A stretch of DNA of 64,000 nt from NCBI RefSeq assembly GCF_918797505.1, contig NC_092800.1, forward strand, positions 21,447,313 through 21,511,312, written 5' to 3'. Position numbers and translations under genes: made by a program. The notes beneath the pieces were generated by a model, which was not told where the DNA came from, searched no databases, and was given only the letters and a program-made list of their open reading frames with translations. This document shows, piece after piece, positions 45,931 to 58,465 of the stretch (positions within the stretch are counted from its first letter, which is position 1; each line of letters begins with the position of its first letter). Origin of the DNA: Bemisia tabaci. Lineage: Eukaryota; Arthropoda; Insecta; Hemiptera; Aleyrodidae.

Positions 45931-46315
45931 GGAAGATGGTGCCAGAAAAAGGCCATGTGTAAAAGGTATAGCATTTCGAGGAAAACTCATTTGAAAGTTT
46001 GAAATGGTTTTCCACCAGACAATACGGGTAATAGTTAAACCAAAAGCTACCAATTCTTTCAACGTAGATCCTAAAATTTTAAAATCCATTGATAGCTTGT
46101 GAAAAACCTCAAAAAATTATGAAAAAGTGTATAGGTATTCTGTTATAGCTTTTAGTTCATACCTTGCCTAGGAGCGTATTGTCCTCGGACAGTCTAAATG
46201 CAAACAATGAATTTAATGAGTAAACATTTAATATTTTTAATTTCCTTATGCTCCTTTAATTTTTCCCACCTTCCCATCCGCTTTCCTCGCATGTAAACTG
46301 ATTCATACATCACAT

Positions 46316-49300
46316 CTAAAGATTACATTTGATGAAATTCGTTGAGGATAGATTCCACAGCTTGTTTACTTCAGGATCATTGGACGTCAGCCGAGAAAGG
46401 ATTTTTTTATCTGGAATAAAGGTACATTAATCAGTATTTGTTAAATTGTTCTGAATTAAAAACAAACAGGTAAACCTGAGCCTATTAATTTATTATTATG
46501 CTTGAAGGAAAAAGCATAAGCTCTTGACAAATTTTCAAATAAAAATAGTGAAAAGTCGTACCTATCAGCCCTCTGTGACCTTCTTCCAACCAACAGTGAA
46601 TTCGTTCCGCAGAGCGGTTTGAAAAGTTAGTCAGTCTTTTAAGGCGTTCTAATCATGTATGAGGGTGCTTCAAAAAGAAATGGCTTTTTTACTAAAAATA
46701 TTAAATAATGAAAGATAGACCTCTCATTCTGTATGCATTGGAAAAAAGACTTAAAAATGCATCCACATGCATCCATCAGTTTTCCTCAGCAATATTTCTG
46801 AGGGCTAAAAGGGAATATATTTCAGGACAGAAGGCACAGGGAGTTGGTTAATCCTATCAGAAAAATTGCTCAGAGGAAATGACATATTGTCAATGCATTT
46901 TTGTGTCAACTTTTATATGCAACCACGATCAGATGCATCTTTCATTTTTGATACATTATAAGCAAACACAGTCACTTTTTAAAGCATTCATTGGTGAAGA
47001 AATCGCCTAAAAAAACGATAAACTTCTCAAACAGCTTTTAGGGGAGAAAAAGTCACTTTGAGCTGACAGGAGGTATTAGACCGCTAATAGGTACTACTCT
47101 CAATTTAGCTTAGTTTGACCCGCTCACAGGAAAAATCCATACAATAAAACTCTAAAAAATGGCTACATGAGTCTCATGACTTTCGGGTTACTTTCAAATT
47201 ATACATAAAAGCTATTTAATTATTAGCATTTGGCAGTAAAAATAAACACCAAAAGGCTTGAAAAAATAAACCCAAAAACTTCTATTATCTCAGCTCTGAC
47301 AAAAACTTGTACCATCTTGAGGCTGGCAAACTTCACCTTCAGAGCTTTAAAACACTTATAAAATAATACGTTGATGGAAAATTACTTACACTCTATTTGG
47401 GTATCATTGACACATTGGGGAGATGTGACATTTTTACAGCCACAGATCAGTCTGATTGGAATTTTCTCTTGTCAAATTTTGAATACTTAATATCTATTAT
47501 ATACATACCTTTCTTTTCTAAAAAAGTCTTCAAATATTCTCCAAAGATGTCTGCTGAGGCAGCTATGCTCAGTCGAGGAAAATTTCTTGCTGAGGTTTCT
47601 GAGGCGCAAACAAAACTAGTCATGATGCCCAAAAGAGAGCCATCTGAGCGTACTAGTGGGGCACCACTACCACCCGAATGTAGACAACATGATGTCAAAA
47701 TCGGACCACCTGACTTCGTCAAATGTGATACAATACCATGGGAGACGGAGGGCTTCTCTGATTTGAGCAACGGGAATCCCACAATGTAGACAGGTTCGCC
47801 TGCGAGTACAAAAAAACCAAGAGGAATGTTGAAGGTCATGCTTTGAGTAGACGATAATAAAAAAATGAATTGAAAGTAAAAAAATTAATGGGGCAGAGTG
47901 ATATCATGCTCATATTTTCTGATCAGGTCCGTCTATGTTCCAAAAAGTTAATCCCAAGTGGGTCCTTTCTCCTCATTTGTTCAGTTCAGCTACCTTTCAG
48001 TACTAAAAGTTTAAAATTTTAAATATTGAGGATATTAAAAAATTCTGACTCAATAAGATGGGGATCCCAAAGGTTAAACTATCATTGACCGTTGAACTGG
48101 GGTTGCTGATCTCAAAACTGCACATAGATCGGTAGTTGATGCAGATTCTTAAAAAACTCAAATTATTTCCTTCCTTCTTTTTCCTCCAGTTTGCATGGGC
48201 TACATTTTAATCAAACAAAACTTACATAGTTTTGGTGCTGCTGAGGCAATGCAAATTTTTTTAACCGATGCATCAGGGATAAAACTTAAAATTGCCAAGT
48301 CATAAATTTGTCCGACAGGAGTGCTATACACAACTTCTGCTCTGGATGTACAAGTCCCAATAGTAACCGAGATTTCTTTCACCTAAAAACAGCAGAATGA
48401 CAAAATTTAAGGTCTGAATATAGTAATAAGTGCGTTTGTCCTGGAAAATTTCTATACCTTTGCACGGAGGTTGGAGAAAAATTCATAAGAATCATAAATT
48501 ATCATTTTTGAGAGAAGGGAAGCAAATTTTTGGGAGCGTATGTTTCATTAATGATGACAACAGGGAGAAAAGAAATTAATTGACAAATTAGGAGAGAATG
48601 TGTTGGTCTTGTAGATAAAAAGATAGAGGGGTAATATATTCAAAATGGTCATTATCCGACCAAGAAATCTTTAGGGGATGAGGATCTACAAGTTGTCTCT
48701 TCCACTGGTGCTTCCAAAATACTTAAATGCAAATAAAAATCTCTTGCATAGTGAAGGCATAAAGTGGTTATATTTCCTATTAACTGATTTTATTTTAAAT
48801 AATATGATTAATGATTTGTGCGTATTTGAGCTGCAGAACATTCATAATCATGATCACGTCACTCATTATGTACTCGGACAGGGGGAATATTTGCTACAAA
48901 GCAAAATTTTAGTCAATTATTTTAACATAGGATAAACAAATAAATAGGGGCCGAATTTTGTCAGCACTTTTGAAGAAAGAGGAAACATCCGTCAGTGAGC
49001 TAAAGCAGCACAGCCCACCGATTAGAAACTCCAGACCCGACTAACTATGAGCGATCACAACTCATTTTAGGTGTATTCAACTATGCACGTTTTTCGCGGC
49101 AAAATTCGATCCCAGACTGAAAAGAATCTAGGCTCACCTGACTGACCACGTGACTGCATGTAAGAATGTAAGGGGGACTCAAACTGATAACAACACCAGA
49201 GCCCCAGCTTCTTGGAGTTGTGATAAGGGCTATGCAGTCATCTAAACATCGATCTGAAAAATATGAATTGACATAATTTTGAATTTTGCAAAGATACAAT

Positions 49301-50685
49301 AATTTAGGAGTTGGTGGGATGACTTGACTTAACTCAGCAATCGAATAAGGTGCAATTTATTTATTCTTTATTCTATTCATTAACTTATTCAATTTGATAT
49401 TGAAAAATTCTGAACACCAATAATTTCTGAAAGAAGTTTTCATTGATTTCACTGATTTTGAGATACCAAGAAAGAGGTGTGTGAAAAAACGGCCAAAAAT
49501 GCCTCAAGGCATTCTCGAATTTTGATCACTTGGGGTGATTCAGTAGCTTCCGAGACGCCCAAAACCGGTCGCCGTTTTGCTTAGAAGCGCCGGGTTGCGA
49601 CGTTGCCATTTTTTAAAGTGAAAACCTTTAAAAATTCATATCTCCGCCGCATCTCAACCGATTTCAATGAACTTTTTTTAAAGTTGTTCCTCTTAAATAG
49701 AGCTTTCTAGTGATATATAGTTTTCAGGGGTTTACTTTAGCAGTTTTTGATAGACACAAAAATTTAGTTTTTATTTTACCACGATCGTGGAATCAACGGA
49801 ATCTAAACAAAAACCAGTCTAAATGAAAGTTCAGATTCTCACCTTTCTAACGAGCACAAGATCATCCCGGGGAAACGTTTAGTTTCCGAGATATGACCGC
49901 TCAAAGTTGGTCACACGCGCTTTTGCGCAATGTGAATGCGTCTTATCACTGAATCATTCGCGAGTTAGGGGTCCCTTACGTTCAATTCACGTTGAAATAA
50001 TTACACAGAGCAGTAAGGTGTCCAACACGAGCCATTTTTTCACCTTCAGCTGCCGATGTGCGACGTTGCCATTTTTTGAAGTGAAAACTCTTAAAAATGC
50101 ATAACTCCGCTGCATTTCAACCGATTTCAATGAACTTTTTTTTAAAATTTTCCTCTTAAAGAGAGCTATCTAATGGCATTTAGGTTTCTGGATTTTATTT
50201 AACTTGGGGAGGCACTTAGGTCGTTTATACAGGGTGTCTCACGAAAAAGGAGCCACCTTGAATATCTGGCGAACGGGTTGGAATTTCGAAAAACGGTAAA
50301 AGACGTGTTCGTTTATATCGAGGGGGACACCTTTTGGCGTATTTGACATTTTCTCAAACCGCGGGGGGGGGGGGGGGGGCGCGGGGCGGGGGGTGCCCCC
50401 CCCGTAAATCGAAATTTTCAAATGGCACCCCTACTTTTTTATTTCAGAAATCAATTCTACGCAAAAAAACAAGCCACCCTGTCCAAACCGGATGTAAATC
50501 GGACAATTTTTCAGCGATTGGCAGAGGTTGAAACATTTTTTTCATGCTCTTTTCAAAAATTCCCTACGCTCAATGGAATTGCCGTATCAAACCAAACTCT
50601 CCGCCAAAAAAATTCTTAAACATTGTACTTTCAATTAAAAATGAGAAAAAGGAAGGATAAACCCCCAAAAAACCAACCCCCCCCC

Positions 50686-50727
<42 letters not shown>

Positions 50728-53700
50728 TACTCGAAAACTTGAGCACGCGGAGCCTTTTTTTGCGATATTGAAATGCGTTTGACCGAACATGTCCGTGAAG
50801 AAACAGCTAAGTAGAAACACAAATGAATTACCTTTTTTTAGGTGAGTTTCAATGATTTGAGCTGGACCTTGATACTTCTGAGGACGCTACTTTTCTGCGG
50901 TGCGTGGCAATTTTCCGAAGTTCATTTTGGATGACCCACGAAGAATAAACGGAGAGTTTACCCTCCTCCTTTGTTGAAAAAGAAACCTTCCACTCACAAC
51001 TTCTGATTAGTTTACTGACTAGATCTTTAACTCAAAACTTTTCCTCTGTTAGAAAGAGAACGAAAAATCACTTGATTTTGAAAAGAAAATCACTTTCTTC
51101 GTGAAAACAAGAAATAAATAAAAAATAAAACACTGAGGTGAGAAATGTGATGATCACCGCAGAAATTGTTCGATGTGCTGACCTTCCTTTTCGATGCACA
51201 AGAAGAATCGATCCTTCGTTTCCTCTGTGACATGTTTAAGCTGTTGAGCGGTCAGCTTGTGGCATTCTGCAGTGATGCGATTTTTCAAGTCCTCCATGTT
51301 CAAGGGTTTGGTTTTATAAACAACAGATTTTAAATGTCCCCAAAGGAAAAAGTCCATTGGAGTGAGATCTGGGGACCTCGGTGGCCATTCAATGGCGCCT
51401 CGGCGCCCAATCCAATGTCCGACGAAAGCGACGTTCAAAAAATTCCGCACCGCGAGTGCATAGTGCGGTGGTGCGCCGTCCTGCTGGAAGAACATCTGAT
51501 TGAATGGCAGCGGGTCGTCTGGATTTTCACAGATCGCTTGCAAGCCAGGGACAATCATTTCCTCCAGTAACTGAAGGTAATTTGGACCATTCAAATTGTC
51601 TTCGTAAAAGATTGGTCCAACAATTTGTCCTCTGAAGATCCCGGCCCAAACGTTTATCTTCTGGGGCCACTGTGATTTGCCTTCTCTAAATTCGTGGGGA
51701 TTGGTTTCACCCCAATATTGAGAGTTTTGGGTGTTGACCCGGCCGTCCAAAAAAAAACAGCTTTCATCGGACCAACAAATTTTGTCCAAGATGTCAGGAT
51801 CTTCATTGAGCCATGCTGTCATCTGTCATTTTCTTTCCCACACAACTTGGCATAACTTGGGATTCACACCTGACGATAAGATAGCTAAACTGGGGACTTA
51901 CCTCTGATTTGCTGCACGGGCATAATCATTACCAGTAGTTTATCACATCAGTTATCAGACAATCAGGTGCATCTTTTCTTCTAATCTTCATAGGAAGATG
52001 AATTTGAGAATGACACATCTTGAATTGGCTTCAGTTTCGCGTTTCTTGACACCGGAAAATGTGCTCCCGTCCTGTTTTCAGTTTTCTTCGGGTTTGATCG
52101 TGGTCAAAATTGACTTTCTCTGTACTAATTCTCCGAAATGCTTAGCAGTAGTTTGCAAGTTTTTTCTCTTACGGACGTAATTTTATTTTGCGTGACTTTG
52201 TTCCTTTTGTGCCTAGTTTTTGCTTTAATTAGTGCAGTATACACTCTAGTGGAACGAATCGACATCTTATCTCGGTATTTGGAAGGTGGAAGAAATGCTC
52301 GAGCAGCTGCTGCCGCATTTAACCAAGCTAATCCTGGTAAAAGTGTTCGTCATAAGTACGTGTTACAGCTTTTCTCGAAGTGTTCTCAGACCGGCAGTGT
52401 TGGACGAAAGCCTGGGTCGGGGCCGCAACCTCGTGAGGAGTTGACGGACTTGCTGATTCTTGGAGAGCGAACCCTGAATCCAAGACGCAGCCTCAGAGTC
52501 CTGGAGGACGATTTGAATGGTAGTACTTCTCGCGCTACGATCCACCGCATTTTCAAGAAGTACAAAATCAAGCCGTACAAAATGCGAATCCTTCATGAAC
52601 TTGGTGAAGGGGACCCGGACCGGAGGCTGCAGTTTTGCGAGCACATGACAGCATGGCTCAATGAAGATCCTGACATCTTGGACAAAATTTGTTGGTCCGA
52701 TGAAAGCTGTTTTTTTTTTGGACGGCCGGGTCAACACCCAAAACTCTCAATATTGGGGTGAAACCAATCCCCACGAATTTAGAGAAGGCAAATCACAGTG
52801 GCCCCAGAAGATAAACGTTTGGGCCGGGATCTTCAGAGGACAAATTGTTGGACCAATCTTTTACGAAGACAATTTGAATGGTCCAAATTACCTTCAGTTA
52901 CTGGAGGAAATGATTGTCCCTGGCTTGCAAGCGATCTGTGAAAATCCAGACGACCCGCTGCCATTCAATCAGATGTTCTTCCAGCAGGACGGCGCACCAC
53001 CGCACTATGCACTCGCGGTGCGGAATTTTTTGAACGTCGCTTTCGTCGGACATTGGATTGGGCGCCGAGGCGCCATTGAATGGCCACCGAGGTCCCCAGA
53101 TCTCACTCCAATGGACTTTTTCCTTTGGGGACATTTAAAATCTGTTGTTTATAAAACCAAACCCTTGAACATGGAGGACTTGAAAAATCGCATCACTGCA
53201 GAATGCCACAAGCTGACCGCTCAACAGCTTAAACATGTCACAGAGGAAACGAAGGATCGATTCTTCTTGTGCATCGAAAAGGAAGGTCAGCACATCGAAC
53301 AATTTCTGCGGTGATCATCACATTTCTCACCTCAGTGTTTTATTTTTTATTTATTTCTTGTTTTCACGAAGAAAGTGATTTTCTTTTCAAAATCAAGTGA
53401 TTTTTCGTTCTCTTTCTAACAGAGGAAAAGTTTTGAGTTAAAGATCTAGTCAGTAAACTAATCAGAAGTTGTGAGTGGAAGGTTTCTTTTTCAACAAAGG
53501 AGGAGGGTAAACTCTCCGTTTATTCTTCGTGGGTCATCCAAAATGAACTTCGGAAAATTGCCACGCACCGCAGAAAAGTAGCGTCCTCAGAAGTATCAAG
53601 GTCCAGCTCAAATCATTGAAACTCACCTAAAAAAAGGTAATTCATTTGTGTTTCTACTTAGCTGTTTCTTCACGGACATGTTCGGTCAAACGCATTTCAA

Positions 53701-53740
53701 TATCGCAAAAAAAGGCTCCGCGTGCTCAAGTTTTCGAGTA

Positions 53741-53783
<43 letters not shown>

Positions 53784-56700
53784 GGGGGGGGTTGGTTTTT
53801 TGGGGGTTTATCCTTCCTTTTTCTCATTTTTAATTGAAAGTACAATGTTTAAGAATTTTTTTGGCGGAGAGTTTGGTTTGATACGGCAATTCCATTGAGC
53901 GTAGGGAATTTTTGAAAAGAGCATGAAAAAAATGTTTCAACCTCTGCCAATCGCTGAAAAATTGTCCGATTTACATCCGGTTTGGACAGGGTGGCTTGTT
54001 TTTTTGCGTAGAATTGATTTCTGAAATAAAAAAGTAGGGGTGCCATTTGAAAATTTCGATTTACGGGGGGGGGCACCCCCCGCCCCGCGCCCCCCCCCGC
54101 GGTTTGAGAAAATGTCAAATACGCCAAAAGGTGTCCCCCTCGATATAAACGAACACGTCTTTTACCGTTTTTCGAAATTCCAACCCGTTCGCCAGATATT
54201 CAAGGTGGCTCCTTTTTCGTGAGACACCCTGTATGGTTCTTTGCAGAGATTTTTCATACAAAAAATAGTGTTGCTATTTTTTTTCTTTTTTTTTTCCCGC
54301 GGGTTGTGGGAGGGTTTGAAATGGCAAAATTTAAAAGAAAGAACTTTTAAAAAAGGGATTCTTTTAATCACTATTCTTACGTGTACAAATATTGAAAGCG
54401 ACGCTCTCATTTTACAAGAGAAGGTGGTGTTGCTAATTTACCAAGATTTTTGCATTATACTTTAAGCGATGGTGATCTTCCGATCTAGTTTGAATGTTAA
54501 AAAGAATCGGGGGAAATACAGACCCCCTTCCGAAAAAAAAGGAAAAAAAGAAAGAAAAAAAATAGCAACACTATTTTTTGTATGAAAAATCTCTGCAAAG
54601 AACCATATAAACGACCTAAGTGCCTCCCCAAGTTAAATAAAATCCAGAAACCTAAATGCCATTAGATAGCTCTCTTTAAGAGGAAAATTTTAAAAAAAAG
54701 TTCATTGAAATCGGTTGAAATGCAGCGGAGTTATGCATTTTTAAGAGTTTTCACTTCAAAAAATGGCAACGTCGCACATCGGCAGCTGAAGGTGAAAAAA
54801 TGGCTCGTGTTGGACACCTTACTGCTCTGTGTAATTATTTCAACGTGAATTGAACGTAAGGGACCCCTAACTCGCGAATGATTCAGTGATAAGACGCATT
54901 CACATTGCGCAAAAGCGCGTGTGACCAACTTTGAGCGGTCATATCTCGGAAACTAAACGTTTCTCCCGGGATGATCTTGTGCTCGTTAGAAAGGTGAGAA
55001 TCTGAACTTTCATTTAGACTGGTTTTTGTTTAGATTCCGTCGATTCCACGATCGTGGTAAAATAAAAACTAAATTTTTGTGTCTATCAAAAATGCTAAAA
55101 CGCGTAAGTGCCACTTAAGCAGTAAACCCCTGAAAACTATATATCACTAGAAAGCTCTATTTAAGAGGAACAACTTTAAAAAAAGTTCATTGAAATCGGT
55201 TGAGATGCGGCGGAGATATGAATTTTTAAAGGTTTTCACTTTAAAAAATGGCAACGTCGCAACCCGGCGCTTCTAAGCAAAACGGCGACCGGTTTTGGGC
55301 GTCTCGGAAGCTACTGTATCACCCCAAGTGATCAAAATTCGAGAATGCCTTGAGGCATTTTTGGCCGTTTTTTCACACACCTCTTTCAACATGACAGTAC
55401 TGTTCTTTTCATGACCAAAAAAAATGTCTATTATAGATGAGTAATGAGCATTTTTCAAGTGGACTGCAGTAAAATTTGTCAGCACAGAGCACTAGACAAA
55501 ATCTGTTTTCAATAGGATTTAGTACATACTCATAATTCATCAGATAAGTTGGTAGTTGTTCTTTTTTGACTGTCATGTGTAGTAGACTAATTTACGCATC
55601 TGCAAACGGTTGCAGACGTGCCTCGTAAGCTTCAGAACAGGCTTTTTTACCAACGAACAAAACCGAAAAAATTAGACAAATATATTTGCTAAGTAACAGT
55701 GGTTTCGGACCCATGTGATTGACTGCTCTCTCTGAGTTTAACTGGATGATACATGTATTTTAAATGCTTGACATAGAGTACACACAAAAAATGACTGACA
55801 TAAACAGGCTGCACTGGCCAATATTCAGTTCTGTGCTGGTAACTAAAGAGCATTATTCTCTGAAAGATGTTTAGCTACTAAGAGTTGAAAAATTTTCCGA
55901 CATGAAAACAGTGAATAATAAGAATACTTAAAATAAATTTTAAATGAAAAAATTATGATTTCTTACCAATTAGGTCTTTAATTTGATTTCTATGAGCAAC
56001 AATATTTACATCATCTTGAATGATGCATTTCCAAATGTAAGTGCGTCTATGTTTCCGTAGGAAGTCTTGAATTAAAGATTTGAAATTCACTGCTAAACAA
56101 AATCCTACTCGTTCTTGTTCGAACTGGCATGAGTTTGTAATTATCATGCCGACTAAATTTTTTCTTCCATCAACACAGTCTTTCCTGTAAAATGCAGACA
56201 AAAAGTTAATTCAATGAAAATATAAGTGAACAGTATCATTTACAATCTTCCAAAGATGCAGCTTAGAAAAAACTTTGGAGTTTTAAAAAGATTGGAGGAA
56301 TGGACTAAATTGGTTTTTGACAGTTGTCAGCAAATCAGATGTGCCTTAGAACCAGCAGAAAGTACTGGCAAATCAAGTGTCCCATTTGAATTCTTCAGAA
56401 TCAAAACCAAAATAAGTTTTTACTTATGCTTTTTTTTACCAATTTTCAATTAACCCTCAAGTCTAATCCCACACATAAACTTTCACAAATATAGAACTTT
56501 CAATTCTTGATGATACAATGGGGCAGTGGCAAGGAATTTTTGCCGGTTTTTCGGCGTTACATTTCAAGAAAAAATCAAAAAGTTCATTCAGAAGTTCAAA
56601 AACGCACTTCTAAAGAGGAAAAGGCTAATAAAATAATTGGACCGATCAAAAGCCGGCGGTCCAGTTGACATGGCAAAGCGATGCCTGAATAAGAGTTCAG

Positions 56701-58465
56701 CCAATCAGCAAATCAGCCACTTCTCTATCTGACAAGATCATTAGAGCCAAAGATATCTTTTTTTCATACTGGTCCCATTTTGGTCATTTTCAAAATGGGA
56801 TTTCTTTCCCATGTAGGTTTAATAAAATCGAGGGAAAATTCCTAGTAGCTCAGCTCACTCCACACTTACTTTTGAAAAAAGAATTTTAAAAAAATAGGTG
56901 CCACTGACCCCTTTAAAGGTGGACCATCCAGCAACTCTACCTACGATAAGAGAATGGCTCCTTCAGATTCTGGGGGCAGATCCAAGTCAATGAGCAACAA
57001 GCAGTGTTCTGAGCCAAGGACGTTGCTGACAATACCCTTGCCCCAAGAATTGAGAAACTGGTGAAGGAAGAAAGGGGTGGAGATGGAAAAGACGTCCAGA
57101 CCACGATCAAGGTGCAGCTCACAGAATTGTCCTACAGCTGACATGAGGTCCACCAGTACACCGTCCACTCCAACCGAAAGTATCGGTTTGACTGAATCTT
57201 GAAGTTGTAGCACCAGGAATGTTGAGAGAAGCTCCAATCTGTAGATAAGAAAGGAAATTGAAAACAGGGAAGGACATATACTCAATGAGGGTGACTGAGG
57301 AGTATTACCCACAGTATTTACAGGTCTATTGAACATGAATTTCGTTCTTAATCTTTACGTCACTAAAAAATCTCATACTATTGTTACTATTAATTATAGA
57401 GAGACGCAAGAGAAATTCCAAAGGTACAGAGATAAAAGATGAATCCTGACTCTTTCCTATTTTAATAATACTTTTGGGCTGAGTAACAAATGTATTTAAA
57501 AATTTCTTTGAAAAAAAACTTAGTTGGACTGTAAGATGTGAAAACAAATATACTTTATGGATCAAAAATGTCTTTCATAAAAACTTTTGACAAACAGACA
57601 TGGTATCCTTTCTGCATTAGTAATTCTAGTCAAGAATAAAAATATCTGTCCGAATGCAGCTTTGTGTCTATGAATGACCAAGATTGCGTCTTTCGAGAGA
57701 AAAACACAATTAATGATGTTATCTAATAAGTAAGTGCACATCCTGGTTGCTTTTACATTTAATTTATCCATCGGTGATGCAACAATGTAAGAGATTTCTT
57801 TGCATGCTCCACATACCTACCTACACAACTAGATCAAGAAGGCGGAATCTGCTATGCTTTTCAAAAAGCAATATCTATATTAAGTTCAAACATTGAGAAT
57901 TGGTCTCAATATTTTTCTTTGATCTAAAAATTTTGACAGTCAAAACATAATTTAATGATACACAGAATGGATCCATCAGAAGATCAAAAAAGAATGCTTA
58001 CAAAGGTATATAAGAAAAAAAATTCAAAATGTTTTGTGCTCACCTGTCTTGAATATGTGCTTTATATTTATCCCCACTACCTTTCGATAGAAACCTCCAC
58101 CGACCAAGTTCCGTGTGAAAAGTCTGCCGAAGGGCACCAAAGCTCCAGACCAGCAAAATTTGACATGGCATCGTCTCTGCCTCTTCAAGCGTTGCAGAGA
58201 AAGATGGAAGTTTCAGTCGGAGCGCATCAATAGTTGATCGATCAATGTATGTGTCCCCACCTTTGTAACCCTGTTTCAGTTGCTGAATGTGTTCGACAAG
58301 ACGAGGTAACATGAACGGCTCAAGCAAAATCCCTGGTGCAATAATGAAGTCTCCAAAAACGAGTCCACAAACTTTGGATTGTATGGACTTAGGGCTGCGG
58401 AATCTGGCCGTAACGACAACCCCATCTGGTTTGGGAGTAGCCAGATTAAGACTCGGCATTCTCAT
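46316..58465 (-). CDS. TYSND1: Peroxisomal leader peptide-processing protease, seven coding exons
   Basis: Exons (high to low): 58465-58044, 57238-56945, 56184-55967, 49253-49138, 48382-48226, 47799-47509 and 46410-46316. All join in phase and give about 530 residues (human about 566). The trypsin-like triad is visible: His in YILTCSHVV, Asp in QIYDLAILSF and Ser in LHSGGSGAPLV. FLNSWGKGIVSN in exon 2 matches the family's first half. In vertebrates the protease removes PTS2 leader peptides and processes PTS1 proteins in the peroxisome matrix. The C terminus is ...FIKCNL, not SKL; it resembles the KANL signal of catalase, so peroxisomal import by PTS1 is plausible. The residue after the Ser-Gly pair is Ala rather than Gly. 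The ATG at 58465 directly follows an acceptor-like CAG, so a 5' UTR exon probably lies upstream. The donor of exon 2 (TC|GTAGGT) was chosen because it restores frame. Confidence 0.85.
50686..50723. repeat. Poly(A) tract next to a C-run in the left arm
   Basis: A run of about 35 A follows about nine C. The mirrored T-run and G-run lies at 53745-53790 in the right arm, with different lengths. Another G-run (about 18 G) with GCGCGGGGCGGGG follows at 50363-50395, mirrored at 54064-54103. These are simple low-complexity parts of the transposon's untranslated region. Confidence 0.75.
51154..51822 (-). pseudogene. Truncated mariner transposase, left arm copy
   Basis: The frame is open for about 222 residues from MTAWLNEDPDILDK to the stop. 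It lacks the DNA-binding N terminus because the palindrome arm ends here. Catalytic acidic residues are visible: CWSDES, FQQDGAPPH and SPDLTPMDFF. There are 41 residues between the second and third Asp (DD41D), unlike the 34 of classical mariner. The WPPRSPDLTPMDFFLWG motif is typical of a widespread insect mariner-like group. The T-run that codes for FFLDG has nine T (coding sense), which keeps the frame. Confidence 0.85.
52138..53314 (+). pseudogene. Near-complete mariner transposase with one frameshift, right arm copy
   Basis: The N-terminal helix-turn-helix region (VYTLVERIDILSRYLEGG, ARAAAAAFNQANPGK) and linker (SRATIHRIFKKYKIKP) are present in one frame to about 52715. The catalytic region continues in another frame to the stop at 53314. 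The break is a T-run of ten at 52710-52719, against nine in the left arm copy, so a single added base disrupts the gene. The DD41D catalytic motifs are otherwise intact. The hydrophobic stretch before VYTLVERID is unlike a transposase, so the true start is probably near 52230. The shift could be real or a sequencing error. Confidence 0.8.
54234..54605. mobile_element. MITE inserted at the mariner's TA target duplication
   Basis: Inverted ends of about 56 bp (TGGTTCTTTGCAGAGATTTT...) are essentially perfect. The left palindrome arm lacks this segment and reads GTTTATACAGGGTG, whereas the right arm has one extra TA, so a TA target duplication is directly visible. The insertion therefore postdates the inverted duplication. 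Confidence 0.9.

Larger units (their letters stand above)
50230..54231. mobile_element. Inverted-duplicated mariner-type transposon (IS630-Tc1-mariner)
   Basis: The outer ends CAGGGTGTCTCACGAAAAAG (continuing GAGCCACC) are inverted copies at 50230 and 54231, next to TA at 50228-50229 and 54232-54233. The left end belongs to the inverted copy of the element's 3' half; no separate 5' terminal repeat was found in the spacer. The structure is best explained by a single insertion whose right half, with flanking DNA, was duplicated in inverted orientation. Confidence 0.7.
49470..55387. repeat. Large imperfect palindrome in TYSND1 intron 3
   Basis: The left arm 49470-51822 and right arm 52645-55387 are inverted copies separated by an 822-bp spacer. 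The right arm is longer by a 372-bp MITE (54234-54605) and an indel of about 24 bp near 55097-55120. Otherwise only scattered substitutions and homopolymer length differences were seen. Each arm contains a flank of about 760 bp, then one mariner end, then the 3' half of a transposase gene. The flank itself carries two diverged direct repeats (49599-49750 and 50054-50200). Confidence 0.85.

Noticed and set aside
50635..50822. Phenylalanine-run open frames over the poly(T)/poly(A) tracts in both arms
   Set aside because: Pure translation of homopolymers.
56226..56453. A 75-residue + strand open frame in a TYSND1 intron
   Set aside because: Antisense to an intron, no known domain and no splice partners.
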